This document shows, one piece after another, positions 23,457 to 32,382 of a DNA stretch of 35,054 bases; positions within the stretch are counted from its first letter, which is position 1; every line of letters starts with the position of its first letter. Source of the DNA: an uncultured Brachyspira sp. (GTDB lineage Bacteria > Spirochaetota > Brachyspiria > Brachyspirales > Brachyspiraceae). The notes beneath the pieces were generated by a model, which saw nothing but the letters and a program-made list of their open reading frames with translations, was not told the DNA's origin and ran no database searches. The position numbers and the translations under genes were made by a program. The stretch lies in NCBI GenBank assembly GCA_944392715.1, contig CALXXQ010000034.1, positions 1-35,054 of the forward strand, in the 5' to 3' direction.

Positions 23457-24071
23457 ATGCCTAATATAGAAATTAATATAAAAAATATAGATTTGAAATT
23501 CATAACAGATGATAAACTCTTTTCGCCTAAAAATATAGATTTGGGTACATTATCTATGCTTGAGGAAATAGATTTTATAAATGAAAGTAAAATTTTGGAT
23601 TTAGGATGCGGTTATGGTGTTGTCGGTATATTGGCTGCAAAAATAATTGGCGAAGATAAAGTAATTATGTGTGATATAGATGATATAGCAGTAAAAGTAT
23701 CAAAAAATAATGCAGTTTTAAATGATGTTTCAAATATTAATATTTTACAAAGTGATGGTTTAATAAATATAATTGATAGAGATTTTTCTTTAATACTTTC
23801 AAATCCTCCATATCATACTGATTTTTCTGTAGCTAAGCATTTTATAGAAGCAGGATTTTATAAATTAGCTTTAAACGGAAGATTTATAATGGTAACTAAA
23901 AGATTGGATTGGTATAAAAATAAATTAACATCTATTTTCGGCGGAGTTAAGGTAATAGAAAAAAATGGATACTATATATTTATTTCTGAAAAACGTAATA
24001 TTATGCCTTCAAATAAGATAAAGAAAAAATTAAAGAAAGAAAATAAAAAAAATATAAAAAATTATAAATGA
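23457..24071 (+). CDS. RsmC-like class I methyltransferase
   Basis: 204 residues. It is an S-adenosylmethionine-dependent methyltransferase. Motif I is LDLGCGYGVVGILAA, an acidic residue follows in CDIDDIAVKVSKNNA, and the catalytic NPPY motif sits in SNPPYHTDFSVAKHFIE, the form typical of RsmC/RlmG-type rRNA guanine-N2 methyltransferases. It is the single-domain form without the N-terminal duplicated half of E. coli RsmC. The start is ATG 23457; the TTG at 23403 is the -35 box and is rejected. The Lys-rich tail (IKKKLKKENKKNIKNYK) is probably for RNA contact. Its last 10 bases overlap the convergent PAP2 gene. The exact target base is not certain. Confidence 0.83.
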   Translation: MPNIEINIKNIDLKFITDDKLFSPKNIDLGTLSMLEEIDFINESKILDLGCGYGVVGILAAKIIGEDKVIMCDIDDIAVKVSKNNAVLNDVSNINILQSDGLINIIDRDFSLILSNPPYHTDFSVAKHFIEAGFYKLALNGRFIMVTKRLDWYKNKLTSIFGGVKVIEKNGYYIFISEKRNIMPSNKIKKKLKKENKKNIKNYK

Positions 24072-24748
24072 CCTATTATAGGAAGGCCTGTTATATAGAA
24101 AAATATTGTATTTGATAAAAGTCCTATTATAGTACCAAATATTATTCCAAAAACAACATCAAATGGATAATGAAGCCCTACATATACTCTACTGAATGCT
24201 ATTAAAGATGCTATAGGATAAAAAAGCATGGCAGAATATGTACTATAGCTTCCCATACAAAATGATATGGCAAATGCTACCATAGTATGTCCTGATGGAA
24301 ATGAATGCTTATCAGGCGGATGCATAATAGGTATTTTTGAATGTTTTTTATAAGGACGCATTCTGCTAAAGAAACTTTTTATGTATAAAAATAAAAATAT
24401 ACATATAAATACAGCTGTTACTGCTCTTGAAAAATATAATGGAGCATAATCTATTCTAAACATATAAAAAAGCAAATAAATTAATACCCATATATAACCG
24501 TCTCCCATTCTGCTCATAAATTTCATAAAAGTTTTCAGAGGACCTTTTCGGTTATCTTTGAATATTTTTAGAAATAGTTTGCTGTCTAAATTCGACATAA
24601 ATTTTATTAATAGCAAACTATTTATATAATTTATTCTTTTTTGCTTTCTTCTTCTTTTAAGAAGTTTTTTTATTTTTTTTCTTCTTCTTTTTTTTATTTT
24701 TAATTGATTTTCATAGTCATCATTAATATTATTTTTTTCATTATCCAT
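24062..24748 (-). CDS. PAP2-family membrane phosphatase
   Basis: 228 residues. All three PAP2 signature blocks are visible: KSFFSRMRP (block 1), SFPSGHT (block 2) and SRVYVGLHYPFDV (block 3). They lie between five or six membrane helices, with the active site facing outward. Family members hydrolyse lipid phosphates such as undecaprenyl pyrophosphate or phosphatidic acid; the exact substrate cannot be read from sequence. The first 45 residues are cytoplasmic and unusually rich in Lys and Arg (KIKKRRRKKIKKLLKRRRK), encoded by A/G-rich DNA. The family does not need such a tail, so it may bind membrane or nucleic acid. The 3' end overlaps the methyltransferase gene by 10 bases, tail to tail. Confidence 0.9.
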   Translation of the reverse strand: MDNEKNNINDDYENQLKIKKRRRKKIKKLLKRRRKQKRINYINSLLLIKFMSNLDSKLFLKIFKDNRKGPLKTFMKFMSRMGDGYIWVLIYLLFYMFRIDYAPLYFSRAVTAVFICIFLFLYIKSFFSRMRPYKKHSKIPIMHPPDKHSFPSGHTMVAFAISFCMGSYSTYSAMLFYPIASLIAFSRVYVGLHYPFDVVFGIIFGTIIGLLSNTIFFYITGLPIIGHL

Positions 24749-24920
24749 ATAAGAAGCCCAATTTAACTATTTATAATAAAATACCATAAAATATAAATAA
24801 ATCAACCATTATAATATTAATATTTCAAATACACTTTAATGAAAATATTTAGTGATTTTTTTAAAGTTTCCGAATATAAAAGGCATATAGAGGAAAATTT
24901 ATTTTTTAGGACATAAAAAA

Positions 24921-25673
24921 GTGCTTGTAGGAAATGATGCTTATGAAAAGTTTATTGATTATATAGAAAATAAAATAAACTTTGATTTTTTATCTCATAT
25001 ACCTGGTTCTGATGACACAGTAGAAACTCAAAAAGAATCTATTATTAATTTAATAAAAAGATCGAATAATAATGAGTCATTTTTAGATTATATATCATAT
25101 ACTTATACTATATTTGAAAATGATATAATTAAACAGGTTCTTTCTATATCTTGGGTTAAAGGAAACGGAGAAGAGGATAAAATAATTAATGATGATAAAT
25201 TTGATCTTAATAATGATGAACTTATAAATTATGTATCTATACTTTTAGTTTTAAGAGATATAATGCATACAAGCTATATAGCATCTCTTCCAATATACTA
25301 TGAATATAAATATGAACAAAAAGAATTTATTGATAAAGCAAGAGAGATGATAGATCATTCTATATCTAATATATCAACATTAGAGCATATTAATCCTATA
25401 TTCATAGCAATAGCAGCAAAAAGTGTTCTGCCTTATTCTATAACAAATGATGAGCTTTCAACTTCATCAAAATTAATAGCAATACTTTTTAATCTATCAA
25501 GAATAATGGCTTCATATCCTTATACTGATAAAAATATAGAAAATACTCAGCCTATATTTTCGAGTGCTGTATTCAATTTGGTAAATAATGCTTCTTTTTT
25601 GGGTCTTGATTATAAGATGATTAGAGTTATTTATGATAAAGCAAGAATAGGAGAAATAAAGTGGAAAAATTAA
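24921..25673 (+). CDS. Cytoplasmic protein of unknown function
   Basis: 250 residues, no signal peptide and no membrane segment. The sequence is acidic and largely helical, for example FDFLSHIPGSDDTVETQKES near the N-terminus and YYEYKYEQKEFIDKAREMID in the middle. I recognise no domain. The GTG start at 24921 is the first good start after a stop codon at 24888; AGAGG lies about 28 bases upstream and AGG about 10 bases upstream, so the exact start is uncertain. It overlaps the following membrane-protein gene by 13 bases, which strongly suggests translational coupling and a joint function. Confidence 0.65.
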   Translation: MLVGNDAYEKFIDYIENKINFDFLSHIPGSDDTVETQKESIINLIKRSNNNESFLDYISYTYTIFENDIIKQVLSISWVKGNGEEDKIINDDKFDLNNDELINYVSILLVLRDIMHTSYIASLPIYYEYKYEQKEFIDKAREMIDHSISNISTLEHINPIFIAIAAKSVLPYSITNDELSTSSKLIAILFNLSRIMASYPYTDKNIENTQPIFSSAVFNLVNNASFLGLDYKMIRVIYDKARIGEIKWKN

Positions 25674-26704
25674 GTAAATATAATATTACCTTTATAGTAT
25701 CTGCTGTATCATCTTTAACTATAATATCTATGTGTGCTTATATGATATTAGATATGCATACATATATTATGAGAGCTTTAATATTTATAGAATTTTTATG
25801 TTCTTTTTACTTTGTATGCGTATTTTTTTATAAGATAAATAAGTATTCTAGAATAGAAACTTTTTTTTATTTAGTTATATATCTTGTTCCTTTTATACTA
25901 TCTATTTTGGGGCTTTTTTATATAACTAATTTCTTTTCTTTGAATAGAGTATTTTTAAGAGAAAATATTATATCTTCTTTTCTTACTAGGGGATATCATG
26001 TATTATTTATTTTTTATATATCACATATAATATATTTCTTCTATCTTTTTAGTATAGAGAATAAGAATAGTTTTTATTCTTTAATATCTTCGCATTTTAT
26101 TATAGTTATATCTGTTATTATGGCTATCATATTTATAATATTATATGGAATAATAAATTGGGTATTTGATGATAAGATAATAACTTCATATAATGATACT
26201 AAAAATGAAATAATATATGAAGCAGGACTTGCATTTTCTCAAAATGCAAATACTGATGAGCTTGAATATGAGGGATTTGCAAAAAGCTATAATATGTCTC
26301 TTCTTTACTATGATAATGAACTTAAATATAAATCAGCTGATTGGGATAATTTTGAGAGCAGACATTTACTTTTTGAAGCTAGTATTATTATTGGAAACGG
26401 ATTTTTCTTTATAGGAAGCGGAAAAGAATTTATATATCCTTACTATATGTTTATACTTATATATGTAATAGTGAATTCTCTTATACTCACTTGTTCTATT
26501 ATTTTCTTTAAATTATTCTTTGAAAAGAAATTTAATAATTATATTAATATAATGATAAAAGGTTTTAAAGAAGATAGTTATATATATGCTATAGATACTG
26601 ATAGTATGGATGAAACAGAAATTAAAAAACTTTCAGAATTATATAATAAAAAATTATTAACATATAAATATAGAGAAAGATTTATAAAAATGTTTACAAG
26701 ATAA
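25661..26704 (+). CDS. Multi-spanning membrane protein of unknown function
   Basis: 347 residues from a GTG start with AGGAG 7 bases upstream, inside the end of the previous gene. About seven hydrophobic segments are visible: near 10-30, 35-55, 68-90, 108-130, 142-168 and, after a polar region of about 95 residues (DDKIITSYNDTKNEIIYEAG onward), one at about 258-285. The polar region between the last two resembles a small extracytoplasmic sensor loop, and the C-terminal 60 residues are cytoplasmic, helical and charged. There is no histidine-kinase, HAMP or GGDEF signature. The layout recalls receptors that lack an output domain, perhaps working through the coupled cytoplasmic partner; this is inference. 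Confidence 0.65.
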   Translation: MEKLSKYNITFIVSAVSSLTIISMCAYMILDMHTYIMRALIFIEFLCSFYFVCVFFYKINKYSRIETFFYLVIYLVPFILSILGLFYITNFFSLNRVFLRENIISSFLTRGYHVLFIFYISHIIYFFYLFSIENKNSFYSLISSHFIIVISVIMAIIFIILYGIINWVFDDKIITSYNDTKNEIIYEAGLAFSQNANTDELEYEGFAKSYNMSLLYYDNELKYKSADWDNFESRHLLFEASIIIGNGFFFIGSGKEFIYPYYMFILIYVIVNSLILTCSIIFFKLFFEKKFNNYINIMIKGFKEDSYIYAIDTDSMDETEIKKLSELYNKKLLTYKYRERFIKMFTR

Positions 26705-26773
26705 ATATCATTATTGAAAAATTATAATTTATTGTCTAAAAAGTATTATGATGATTATATATTTTAAAACTTT

Positions 26774-26819
26774 TTTACATATTGTGCGTCTAATATGATA
26801 TAATTCATATGATGAATTA
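26774..26819 (+). promoter_or_regulatory. Promoter with operator-like palindrome upstream of the RND gene
   Basis: The -10 TATAAT (26799-26804) is paired with TTTACA (26774-26779) at a long spacing of 19. A perfect 8-3-8 inverted repeat, TAATTCAT-ATG-ATGAATTA (26801-26819), overlaps the -10 and the expected start. This is the position and size of a TetR/MarR-type operator controlling an efflux gene. Confidence 0.55.
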
Positions 26820-26846
26820 AATACTTAAGAAAAACAGTTATTTATT

Positions 26847-29800
26847 ATGAAGAGTATAATAGAAACAATTGTAAAAAGGCCTGTTACTATACTTATGGTT
26901 ATAGTATCAGTATTAATATTAGGATTTATTAGCTTATCGAGACTTTCAATAGATTTTATGCCTAATATGCAAGTTCCATATATAAGCATACATACAAGAT
27001 ATAAAAATGCAGGGCCTGAAGAGATAGAAAAATCGGTTACTAAAGTAGTTGAGGGTGCTGTAGCTACTGTAAATAATATAAAAAATATCACTTCTACATC
27101 AAGAGAAGATTCATCTAATGTATTAATAGAATTTAATTGGGGCACTGATTTAACAGATGCTACAGAGGATATAAGAGAGGCATTGGAGCAGGTTTCTTCT
27201 TCGCTTCCAGATAATGCTGATAAGCCTGTAATAAGAAAATTCAATATGGACGACACATCTCTTATGGAGGTAGCTGTTTATGGAATAGATGATCAGGCTA
27301 CACTATATAATATAGCTGATAATCAAATAGCTCCTCAAATAAAGCAGGCTAAAGGAGTAGCACAGGCTGAAGTTTTAGGCGGATTAAAAACACAGATCAA
27401 AATAGATGTTAATTTAAATAGATTAAAAGCTTATAATATTAATATTAATGAAATAGCTTCTGCACTTTCCCGTGATAATAATAATTTAGTTGGAGGGCAG
27501 GCTGACCAGGGTTTTTATAAATATACTATAAGGACTATGGGAGAGATAACAAGTATTGATGATATAAAAAATACTTCTATTTCTTTAAAAACTGATGGTG
27601 AAAATAAAGCTGTAGTAAAGATACAGGATTTAGCTGAAGTTTATGAAGGGTATGATGATGATGTTAATATAATAAGAGTTAATGGAGAAAATTCCATATC
27701 TATAGCTGTGAGTAAAGAATCAGGAGCCAATACAGTTGAAGTTTCTAAAAATGTTATAAAGAATCTTGAAGATTATAATTTTCCAGATGGAGTAAAATAT
27801 CAAATAATGTTCAATACAGCTGACAGTATAAATGAAGCTATAGAGGGTGTGCTTTATGCTGCTTGGCAGGGAGGACTTTTTGCCATTATAGTTCTTATGC
27901 TTTATATGTGGAATATAAGAACTGTATCAATAATAGCAATATCTATACCTCTTTCTATAATAGTAACTTTCACACTTATGTATTTTATGAAAATAACTTT
28001 AAATGTAATATCTCTTTCAGGTCTTGTATTGGGCATTGGTATGATGGTTGATAATTCTATTGTAGTGCTTGAAAATATTTTTTATTATAGAAATAATGGA
28101 TTTGGTAAATATTCATCTGCTATTAATGGAACATCAAAAGTTTCTCTTGCAATTTCTGCTTCAACTTTTACGACAATAGCAGTATTTTTGCCTTTTTTAT
28201 ATATTGAAGGTATGACTAGTCAGATTTTTAGAGATTTATGTATTACAGTTACAATATCTATGATAGCTTCTTTACTTGTGGCGCTTTTGGTTGTACCTAT
28301 GTTTGGAGCAAGACTTGTAACTAATAAAAGATTAAAATTATTAAGTAAATTAGAAACTTTTACTAATAAATATATACATGATAATATAAGCAATTTATAT
28401 TATAAACTTCTATCTTTTTCTATTAGAAGAAAGAAAACAGTATTGATACCTTCTATTATACTAGTATTTGCAGTTATAATATTGGGTCTTAATATTGTAG
28501 GTAAAGAGGGTTTTCCAAAGACAGATGAAGGTCAATTTATGATTCAGGTTACTATGCCTATAGGTACAAAATATGAACAGACGCAGTCATTTGTCAGTTT
28601 AATGGAAAATGATATAAAAGATGTGGTAAAGAACGATTTAAATAGAATTCAGTCAAGAATAAGAAAGGGAGATGAAGCTAATAGTGCCAATATTAGAGTT
28701 CAGCTTAAAGCTAAAAATTCAGGCAGAATGGGGGATATAAATTATTATATAGAAACTGTAAGAGAAAAATTACAGCTTTATCCTGCAAGAATTAATGTTA
28801 GATTATTAGGTTCAAGATCAAGTGCAAGCGGAGGAGAGGCTGTAAGAATAGAGATGCTTGGCGATAATATGGAGCAGGCTAGGGAGCTAGGAAATAGAAT
28901 AGTTAGCGTTATATCAAATATAGAGGGTGTGAAAGGAGCTATGGTTGATATTGATGAATCTAATAGAGAATTGCAGGTTTATGTTAATAGAGACATAGCT
29001 GCAAAAATGGGTCTTAAAGTTAATGATGTTGCTAGGATAATAAATACTAGTTTTGCAGGAAGAACTGCCACTACTATAACCCCAGCTAATTCAGATTTTA
29101 CAGATATAGATGTTAATGTGCAATTAGAAAATATAGATAAAGTTACAATAGAAGATGTTGAGAAAATAAGCATACCTATTAAAGGGGTATTAATACCATT
29201 ATCCTCAATAGCTGATATAGTAAAAAGCTATGGTCCTAATAGAATAGAGAGAAAAGATAGAAAAAGGTTTACTGTTGTTATAGCTAATACTTATGGAAGA
29301 CCTTTAAATGAAATAGTAGCAGAAATAAAAAACAATATAAATAAAGATGTGTTCATACCAAATGGATTATCTGTAAATTATGGCGGAGATTTTGAAGAGA
29401 TGAATGAAGCTTTCGGACAATTAATTCAGACTTTGATTTTAGCTTTAGTTTTGGTTTATGCTATAATGGCTAGTCAATTTGAATCTTTAATAGCTCCTTT
29501 TGTAATAGCATTTGCAATTCCATTTGGTTTTGCGGGTTCTCTGCTTGCATTGCTTATTACTAATACAACATTAAGTGCTTATAGTGCTATAGGATGTATA
29601 GTGTTAATTGGTATAGTAGTTAATAATGGTATAGTATTAATAGATTATATGAATCAGCTTATGCATGAAAAACACATAAATGGAAATGAGTCTGCATTAA
29701 TTGCTGGAAAAAGAAGATTAAGACCCGTACTTATGACTACTCTTACAACCATACTTGGAATATTTCCTATGGCTTTAGGTATAGGAAGCGGAAATGAAAT

Positions 29801-29981
29801 GTATAAGCCTCTTGCTACAGCATTACTTGGAGGTCTTATAGTTTCTACATTATTTACTTTGGTAATAGTTCCTACAATATATGCTGCTATAAGAAATAAA
29901 ATACCTCTTAAGGATTATGATAAAAAAGACAGAGATAGTGCTAATGATTTTATTGAAAATAACTGTAATTATAATGTTTAA
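26847..29981 (+). CDS. RND-family efflux pump inner-membrane protein (AcrB/HAE1 type)
   Basis: 1044 residues, the normal length. It starts with the family's KRPVTILMVIVSVLILGFIS helix and SIDFMPN, followed by GPEEIEKSVTKVVEGAV. The proton-relay region carries VISLSGLVLGIGMMVDNSIV with the expected Asp pair (MVDN), and the second half has the GIVVNNGIVLIDYMN helix. The pattern RRLRPVLMTTLTTILGIFPMALG is also characteristic. Twelve membrane helices and two large periplasmic loops are expected. It would export drugs, bile salts or lipids in exchange for protons. No membrane-fusion protein or TolC-like gene adjoins it, so its partners must be elsewhere. The palindrome at 26801-26819 suggests repressor control. 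There is no good Shine-Dalgarno before the ATG. Confidence 0.93.
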   Translation: MKSIIETIVKRPVTILMVIVSVLILGFISLSRLSIDFMPNMQVPYISIHTRYKNAGPEEIEKSVTKVVEGAVATVNNIKNITSTSREDSSNVLIEFNWGTDLTDATEDIREALEQVSSSLPDNADKPVIRKFNMDDTSLMEVAVYGIDDQATLYNIADNQIAPQIKQAKGVAQAEVLGGLKTQIKIDVNLNRLKAYNININEIASALSRDNNNLVGGQADQGFYKYTIRTMGEITSIDDIKNTSISLKTDGENKAVVKIQDLAEVYEGYDDDVNIIRVNGENSISIAVSKESGANTVEVSKNVIKNLEDYNFPDGVKYQIMFNTADSINEAIEGVLYAAWQGGLFAIIVLMLYMWNIRTVSIIAISIPLSIIVTFTLMYFMKITLNVISLSGLVLGIGMMVDNSIVVLENIFYYRNNGFGKYSSAINGTSKVSLAISASTFTTIAVFLPFLYIEGMTSQIFRDLCITVTISMIASLLVALLVVPMFGARLVTNKRLKLLSKLETFTNKYIHDNISNLYYKLLSFSIRRKKTVLIPSIILVFAVIILGLNIVGKEGFPKTDEGQFMIQVTMPIGTKYEQTQSFVSLMENDIKDVVKNDLNRIQSRIRKGDEANSANIRVQLKAKNSGRMGDINYYIETVREKLQLYPARINVRLLGSRSSASGGEAVRIEMLGDNMEQARELGNRIVSVISNIEGVKGAMVDIDESNRELQVYVNRDIAAKMGLKVNDVARIINTSFAGRTATTITPANSDFTDIDVNVQLENIDKVTIEDVEKISIPIKGVLIPLSSIADIVKSYGPNRIERKDRKRFTVVIANTYGRPLNEIVAEIKNNINKDVFIPNGLSVNYGGDFEEMNEAFGQLIQTLILALVLVYAIMASQFESLIAPFVIAFAIPFGFAGSLLALLITNTTLSAYSAIGCIVLIGIVVNNGIVLIDYMNQLMHEKHINGNESALIAGKRRLRPVLMTTLTTILGIFPMALGIGSGNEMYKPLATALLGGLIVSTLFTLVIVPTIYAAIRNKIPLKDYDKKDRDSANDFIENNCNYNV

Positions 29982-30026
29982 TATTGTTATTTGATGGAGC
30001 ATTTATATTTTTTAAATTCTATTATA

Positions 30027-30054
30027 TTGACTTATTAATTTTTTTTAATATACT
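30027..30054 (+). promoter_or_regulatory. Candidate promoter for the two small unknown genes
   Basis: TTGACT (30027-30032), 16 bases, TATACT (30049-30054). The start would be near 30061, about 30 bases before ATG 30092. Confidence 0.5.
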
Positions 30055-30091
30055 AAAAATTATATAGTATAGCAAAAAAGAGATTAATTTT

Positions 30092-30319
30092 ATGAAAAAA
30101 TATTTATTTATACTTTCATTTATGTTATTAGTATTATTTTCTGAACAGGAATGTAAAGGTCCTGATGGAGACAGTAAACCAACTCCTTTTAGAAAAGAAT
30201 CAGAAATGATTTACAGTATAAAATATGATATTGATATAGAAGGTATTTTTTATAGTATAATATTATTTGCTGGAATTACATTGCCTTCATTGTATATTAT
30301 AAATAAGAAAATTAACTAG
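30092..30319 (+). CDS. Small membrane protein of unknown function
   Basis: 75 residues. An N-terminal hydrophobic segment (KKYLFILSFMLLVLF, about 2-16) and a second one (about 50-68, IEGIFYSIILFAGITLPSLY) enclose a polar loop with a single cysteine (EQECKGPDGDSKP). The sequence before the cysteine (SEQEC) does not fit a lipobox well, so lipidation is unlikely. I recognise no family. It is 19 bases before the next small gene, probably in one transcript. Confidence 0.5.
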   Translation: MKKYLFILSFMLLVLFSEQECKGPDGDSKPTPFRKESEMIYSIKYDIDIEGIFYSIILFAGITLPSLYIINKKIN

Positions 30320-30338
30320 GTAATTACGGAGAATTATT

Positions 30339-30752
30339 ATGATAAGTGTAGAAGATTTAGTAGATGTAGAAGATGCTAATATAAGCGAAGATGATTGGGA
30401 ATTATATAAAGTATTTAAACCTATGCAGGTTTTTGGTAAAAAATTGGAAAGCTTATTTGATATAGGTATTCATAAGTCTTGGAAAGTTGAAGATATTATT
30501 AATAATTTAAAAGAGCATGTTACTGTGTTATCAGATTCCAAAGAACAATTAAAAAAAGCATATGGCGACTTTATGTTCATAGATGTAGATGATAATTGGT
30601 ATGAAAATTTAGAAATATATAAAATTTTAATAAAAATTAATGAAGACGGAAGCATAGAGTCCAAAGTAGACTGCGGAGATGATGAAAATATATTCAGTGT
30701 ATATTTTAATAATAATGAAATTATAAATATAATGGAATCAAGAATAAGATAA
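30339..30752 (+). CDS. Small acidic cytoplasmic protein of unknown function
   Basis: 137 residues with GGAG 8 bases before the ATG. It is acidic, rich in Asp and Glu, with a mixed helical and beta pattern (YKILIKINEDGSIESKVDCG, IFSVYFNNNEIINIMES). The last part looks like a small immunity-type or SUKH/Imm-like beta sheet, but no signature allows a call. No polymorphic toxin gene lies nearby. Its stop codon is directly followed by the stop codon of lrgB on the other strand, with no base between them. Confidence 0.6.
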   Translation: MISVEDLVDVEDANISEDDWELYKVFKPMQVFGKKLESLFDIGIHKSWKVEDIINNLKEHVTVLSDSKEQLKKAYGDFMFIDVDDNWYENLEIYKILIKINEDGSIESKVDCGDDENIFSVYFNNNEIINIMESRIR

Positions 30753-31463
30753 TTAATTCCATATTATTAACAGCAATTTATATAGTATAGGAAGAAGAAC
30801 AACTGTTAAAGCACCTGCTATACCTATTGCAAGTCCAGACATTGCTCCTTCAGTTTCACCTAATTCTATAGCCTTACTAGTTCCTACAGCATGTGAAGAG
30901 GTTCCTATTGCAAGTCCTATAGCTAATGGTGATTTTATTTTGCATAATTTACATATATAAGGTGCAGTAATCGCTCCTGCAACACCAGATACTATAACAG
31001 ATAAAACAGTAATAGATTTAATTCCTCCCATATTTGCTGTTATATCAACGGCTATTGCAGTTGTAACTGATTTCGTAAGCAAAGAAGGGAATAAAGCTTC
31101 AGATATTCCCATTAATTTAGCTGATATAAATATCCCTATTATACCTATTGAGCTTCCTATAGCTATGCTTATGAGTATAACAGCTAAATTAGCTTTTAAT
31201 ATAGGGAGATTTCTATATATTGGAAGAGCCAATACAACAGTTGCAGGTCCTACTAATGCATTTATAAATTTTCCTCCGCTTTCATTATAAACGCTATAAG
31301 GAACATGCATAAAATATAAAGAAAAACCTACTAATATTACACTTGTTACTAATGGCGTTAAAATAGGTAATTTAGTTTTTATATATATTGTGTATGATAT
31401 TATGTATGCTATTAAAGTTATTACTATTGGTATTATAGGGTTTTGTATGAATAATTCTTTCAT
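30753..31463 (-). CDS. lrgB: LrgB/CidB-family membrane protein
   Basis: 236 residues with about seven membrane segments. Diagnostic stretches: ALVGPATVVLALPIYRN (about 89-105), LTKSVTTAIAVDITANMGG (about 128-146) and IGTSSHAVGTSKAIELGETE (about 190-210), all typical of the LrgB family. With LrgA it forms the holin-like system that modulates murein hydrolase export, and in some organisms pyruvate uptake. It follows lrgA on the same strand after a 128-base gap (31464-31591) in which no gene is seen, so the two are probably in one unit. It is convergent with and directly abuts the acidic protein gene. Confidence 0.9.
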   Translation of the reverse strand: MKELFIQNPIIPIVITLIAYIISYTIYIKTKLPILTPLVTSVILVGFSLYFMHVPYSVYNESGGKFINALVGPATVVLALPIYRNLPILKANLAVILISIAIGSSIGIIGIFISAKLMGISEALFPSLLTKSVTTAIAVDITANMGGIKSITVLSVIVSGVAGAITAPYICKLCKIKSPLAIGLAIGTSSHAVGTSKAIELGETEGAMSGLAIGIAGALTVVLLPILYKLLLIIWN

Positions 31464-31591
31464 ATATTGAGTCCTTTATTATGTTTTCCAATTCAAATAA
31501 TCTTAAGTAATTTTATTGCTTTGCAGATTGACTTTTATTTATATGTTTTTCTAATTTAATACTTAAAATTAATCTGATTTAATTAAATATG

Positions 31592-31951
31592 CTATTTCCT
31601 TAATTTTGAAAATATTTTTTCTAAAAACTGTGCCGATAATCCTGTAGTTATCATAATAATTACTCCCATAAACAGACATATTATGATAAAAGGCACAATT
31701 TCATCTTTCACATATTTATATTCATCTATTATAGCTAAAGTTCCTGGAACAAATAATAATGACATATTAGTTATAAGTATATTTCCTGCTTCATCTATAT
31801 TATTTTCTTTTATTATTCCAGTAAGCAGAAGCAAAAACATAAGCATCATTCCTATAACATTTCCAGGAATAGGTAATTTTAATATTCTGCTGAAAATATC
31901 TGATACTGAATATATGGAAAATATTATTGCAAATTGTTTAATGAGCTTCAT
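31592..31951 (-). CDS. lrgA: LrgA/CidA-family holin-like protein
   Basis: 119 residues with four membrane segments, the standard size. The pattern KLPIPGNVIGMMLMFLLLLTG (about 25-45) followed by a second pair of helices around FVPGTLAIIDEYKYVKDEIVPF is typical (LPxPGxVIGMxLLF, FVPxxVGxxxY). The short polar C-terminus is cytoplasmic. It is expected to act with LrgB in the cytoplasmic membrane. No LytSR-type regulator is adjacent. Confidence 0.9.
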   Translation of the reverse strand: MKLIKQFAIIFSIYSVSDIFSRILKLPIPGNVIGMMLMFLLLLTGIIKENNIDEAGNILITNMSLLFVPGTLAIIDEYKYVKDEIVPFIIICLFMGVIIMITTGLSAQFLEKIFSKLRK

Positions 31952-31992
31952 TTTTAATCCATTTCTATTGATTTTTAAAAATTTTAGTATAG

Positions 31993-32023
31993 ATTATATA
32001 TATTAATTTATTGTTTTTCAATA
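31993..32023 (-). promoter_or_regulatory. Promoter of lrgA-lrgB with inverted repeat at the -35
   Basis: On the minus strand, TTGAAA (32021-32016), 17 bases, TATAAT (31998-31993). A 5-5-5 inverted repeat, TATTG-TTTTT-CAATA (32009-32023), covers the -35 and may be a regulatory site. Confidence 0.6.
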
Positions 32024-32078
32024 GTAAAAGGTTATAAAGTCTATGAAAATATTATATATTTTATTGTAATTTTTTTTC

Positions 32079-32107
32079 TTGACATAAAATTTATTTAGGT
32101 ATATAAT
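32079..32107 (+). promoter_or_regulatory. Consensus promoter of the rpmG-tRNA-secE-nusG cluster
   Basis: TTGACA (32079-32084), exactly 17 bases, TATAAT (32102-32107). It is a perfect consensus promoter, as expected for a highly expressed ribosomal operon. The untranslated leader to rpmG is about 58 bases. Confidence 0.8.
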
Positions 32108-32172
32108 AGCATACCTTGTAAATTATAGGTTATCTGAAATTTGTTTAAGATGATACATTTAAGGAGCAAAAA

Positions 32173-32349
32173 ATGGCAGGTGCTAAATTAAAAACCGAAC
32201 AAATCCATCTTCAATGCACAGAATGCAAAAGAAAAAATTATATAACAACTAAAAACAAACAAAATGTTCCAGAAAAATTAGAATTAAAAAAATATTGCCC
32301 TCATGATAAAAAACATACAATTCATAAGGAATTAAAAGTATCAAGATAA
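32173..32349 (+). CDS. rpmG: 50S ribosomal protein L33
   Basis: 58 residues. It begins [20 protein letters not shown] and ends HKELKVSR. It is a large-subunit protein of the E-site region. One zinc-type pair is present as CTEC (15-18). The second pair, usually CxxC, is CPHDKKH here (Cys42, then His44 or His48), so zinc binding is altered or absent. AAGGAG lies 7 bases before the ATG. It is the first gene after the consensus promoter, and the rpmG - tRNA-Trp - secE - nusG order is the usual bacterial one. Confidence 0.93.
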   Translation: MAGAKLKTEQIHLQCTECKRKNYITTKNKQNVPEKLELKKYCPHDKKHTIHKELKVSR

Positions 32350-32382
32350 ATAATTCTATAATAGAATATTTATAAATTTTTT

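Noticed and set aside
30339-30752. Immunity protein of a toxin system
   Set aside because: The acidic composition is suggestive, but no toxin gene or recognisable immunity motif is present.
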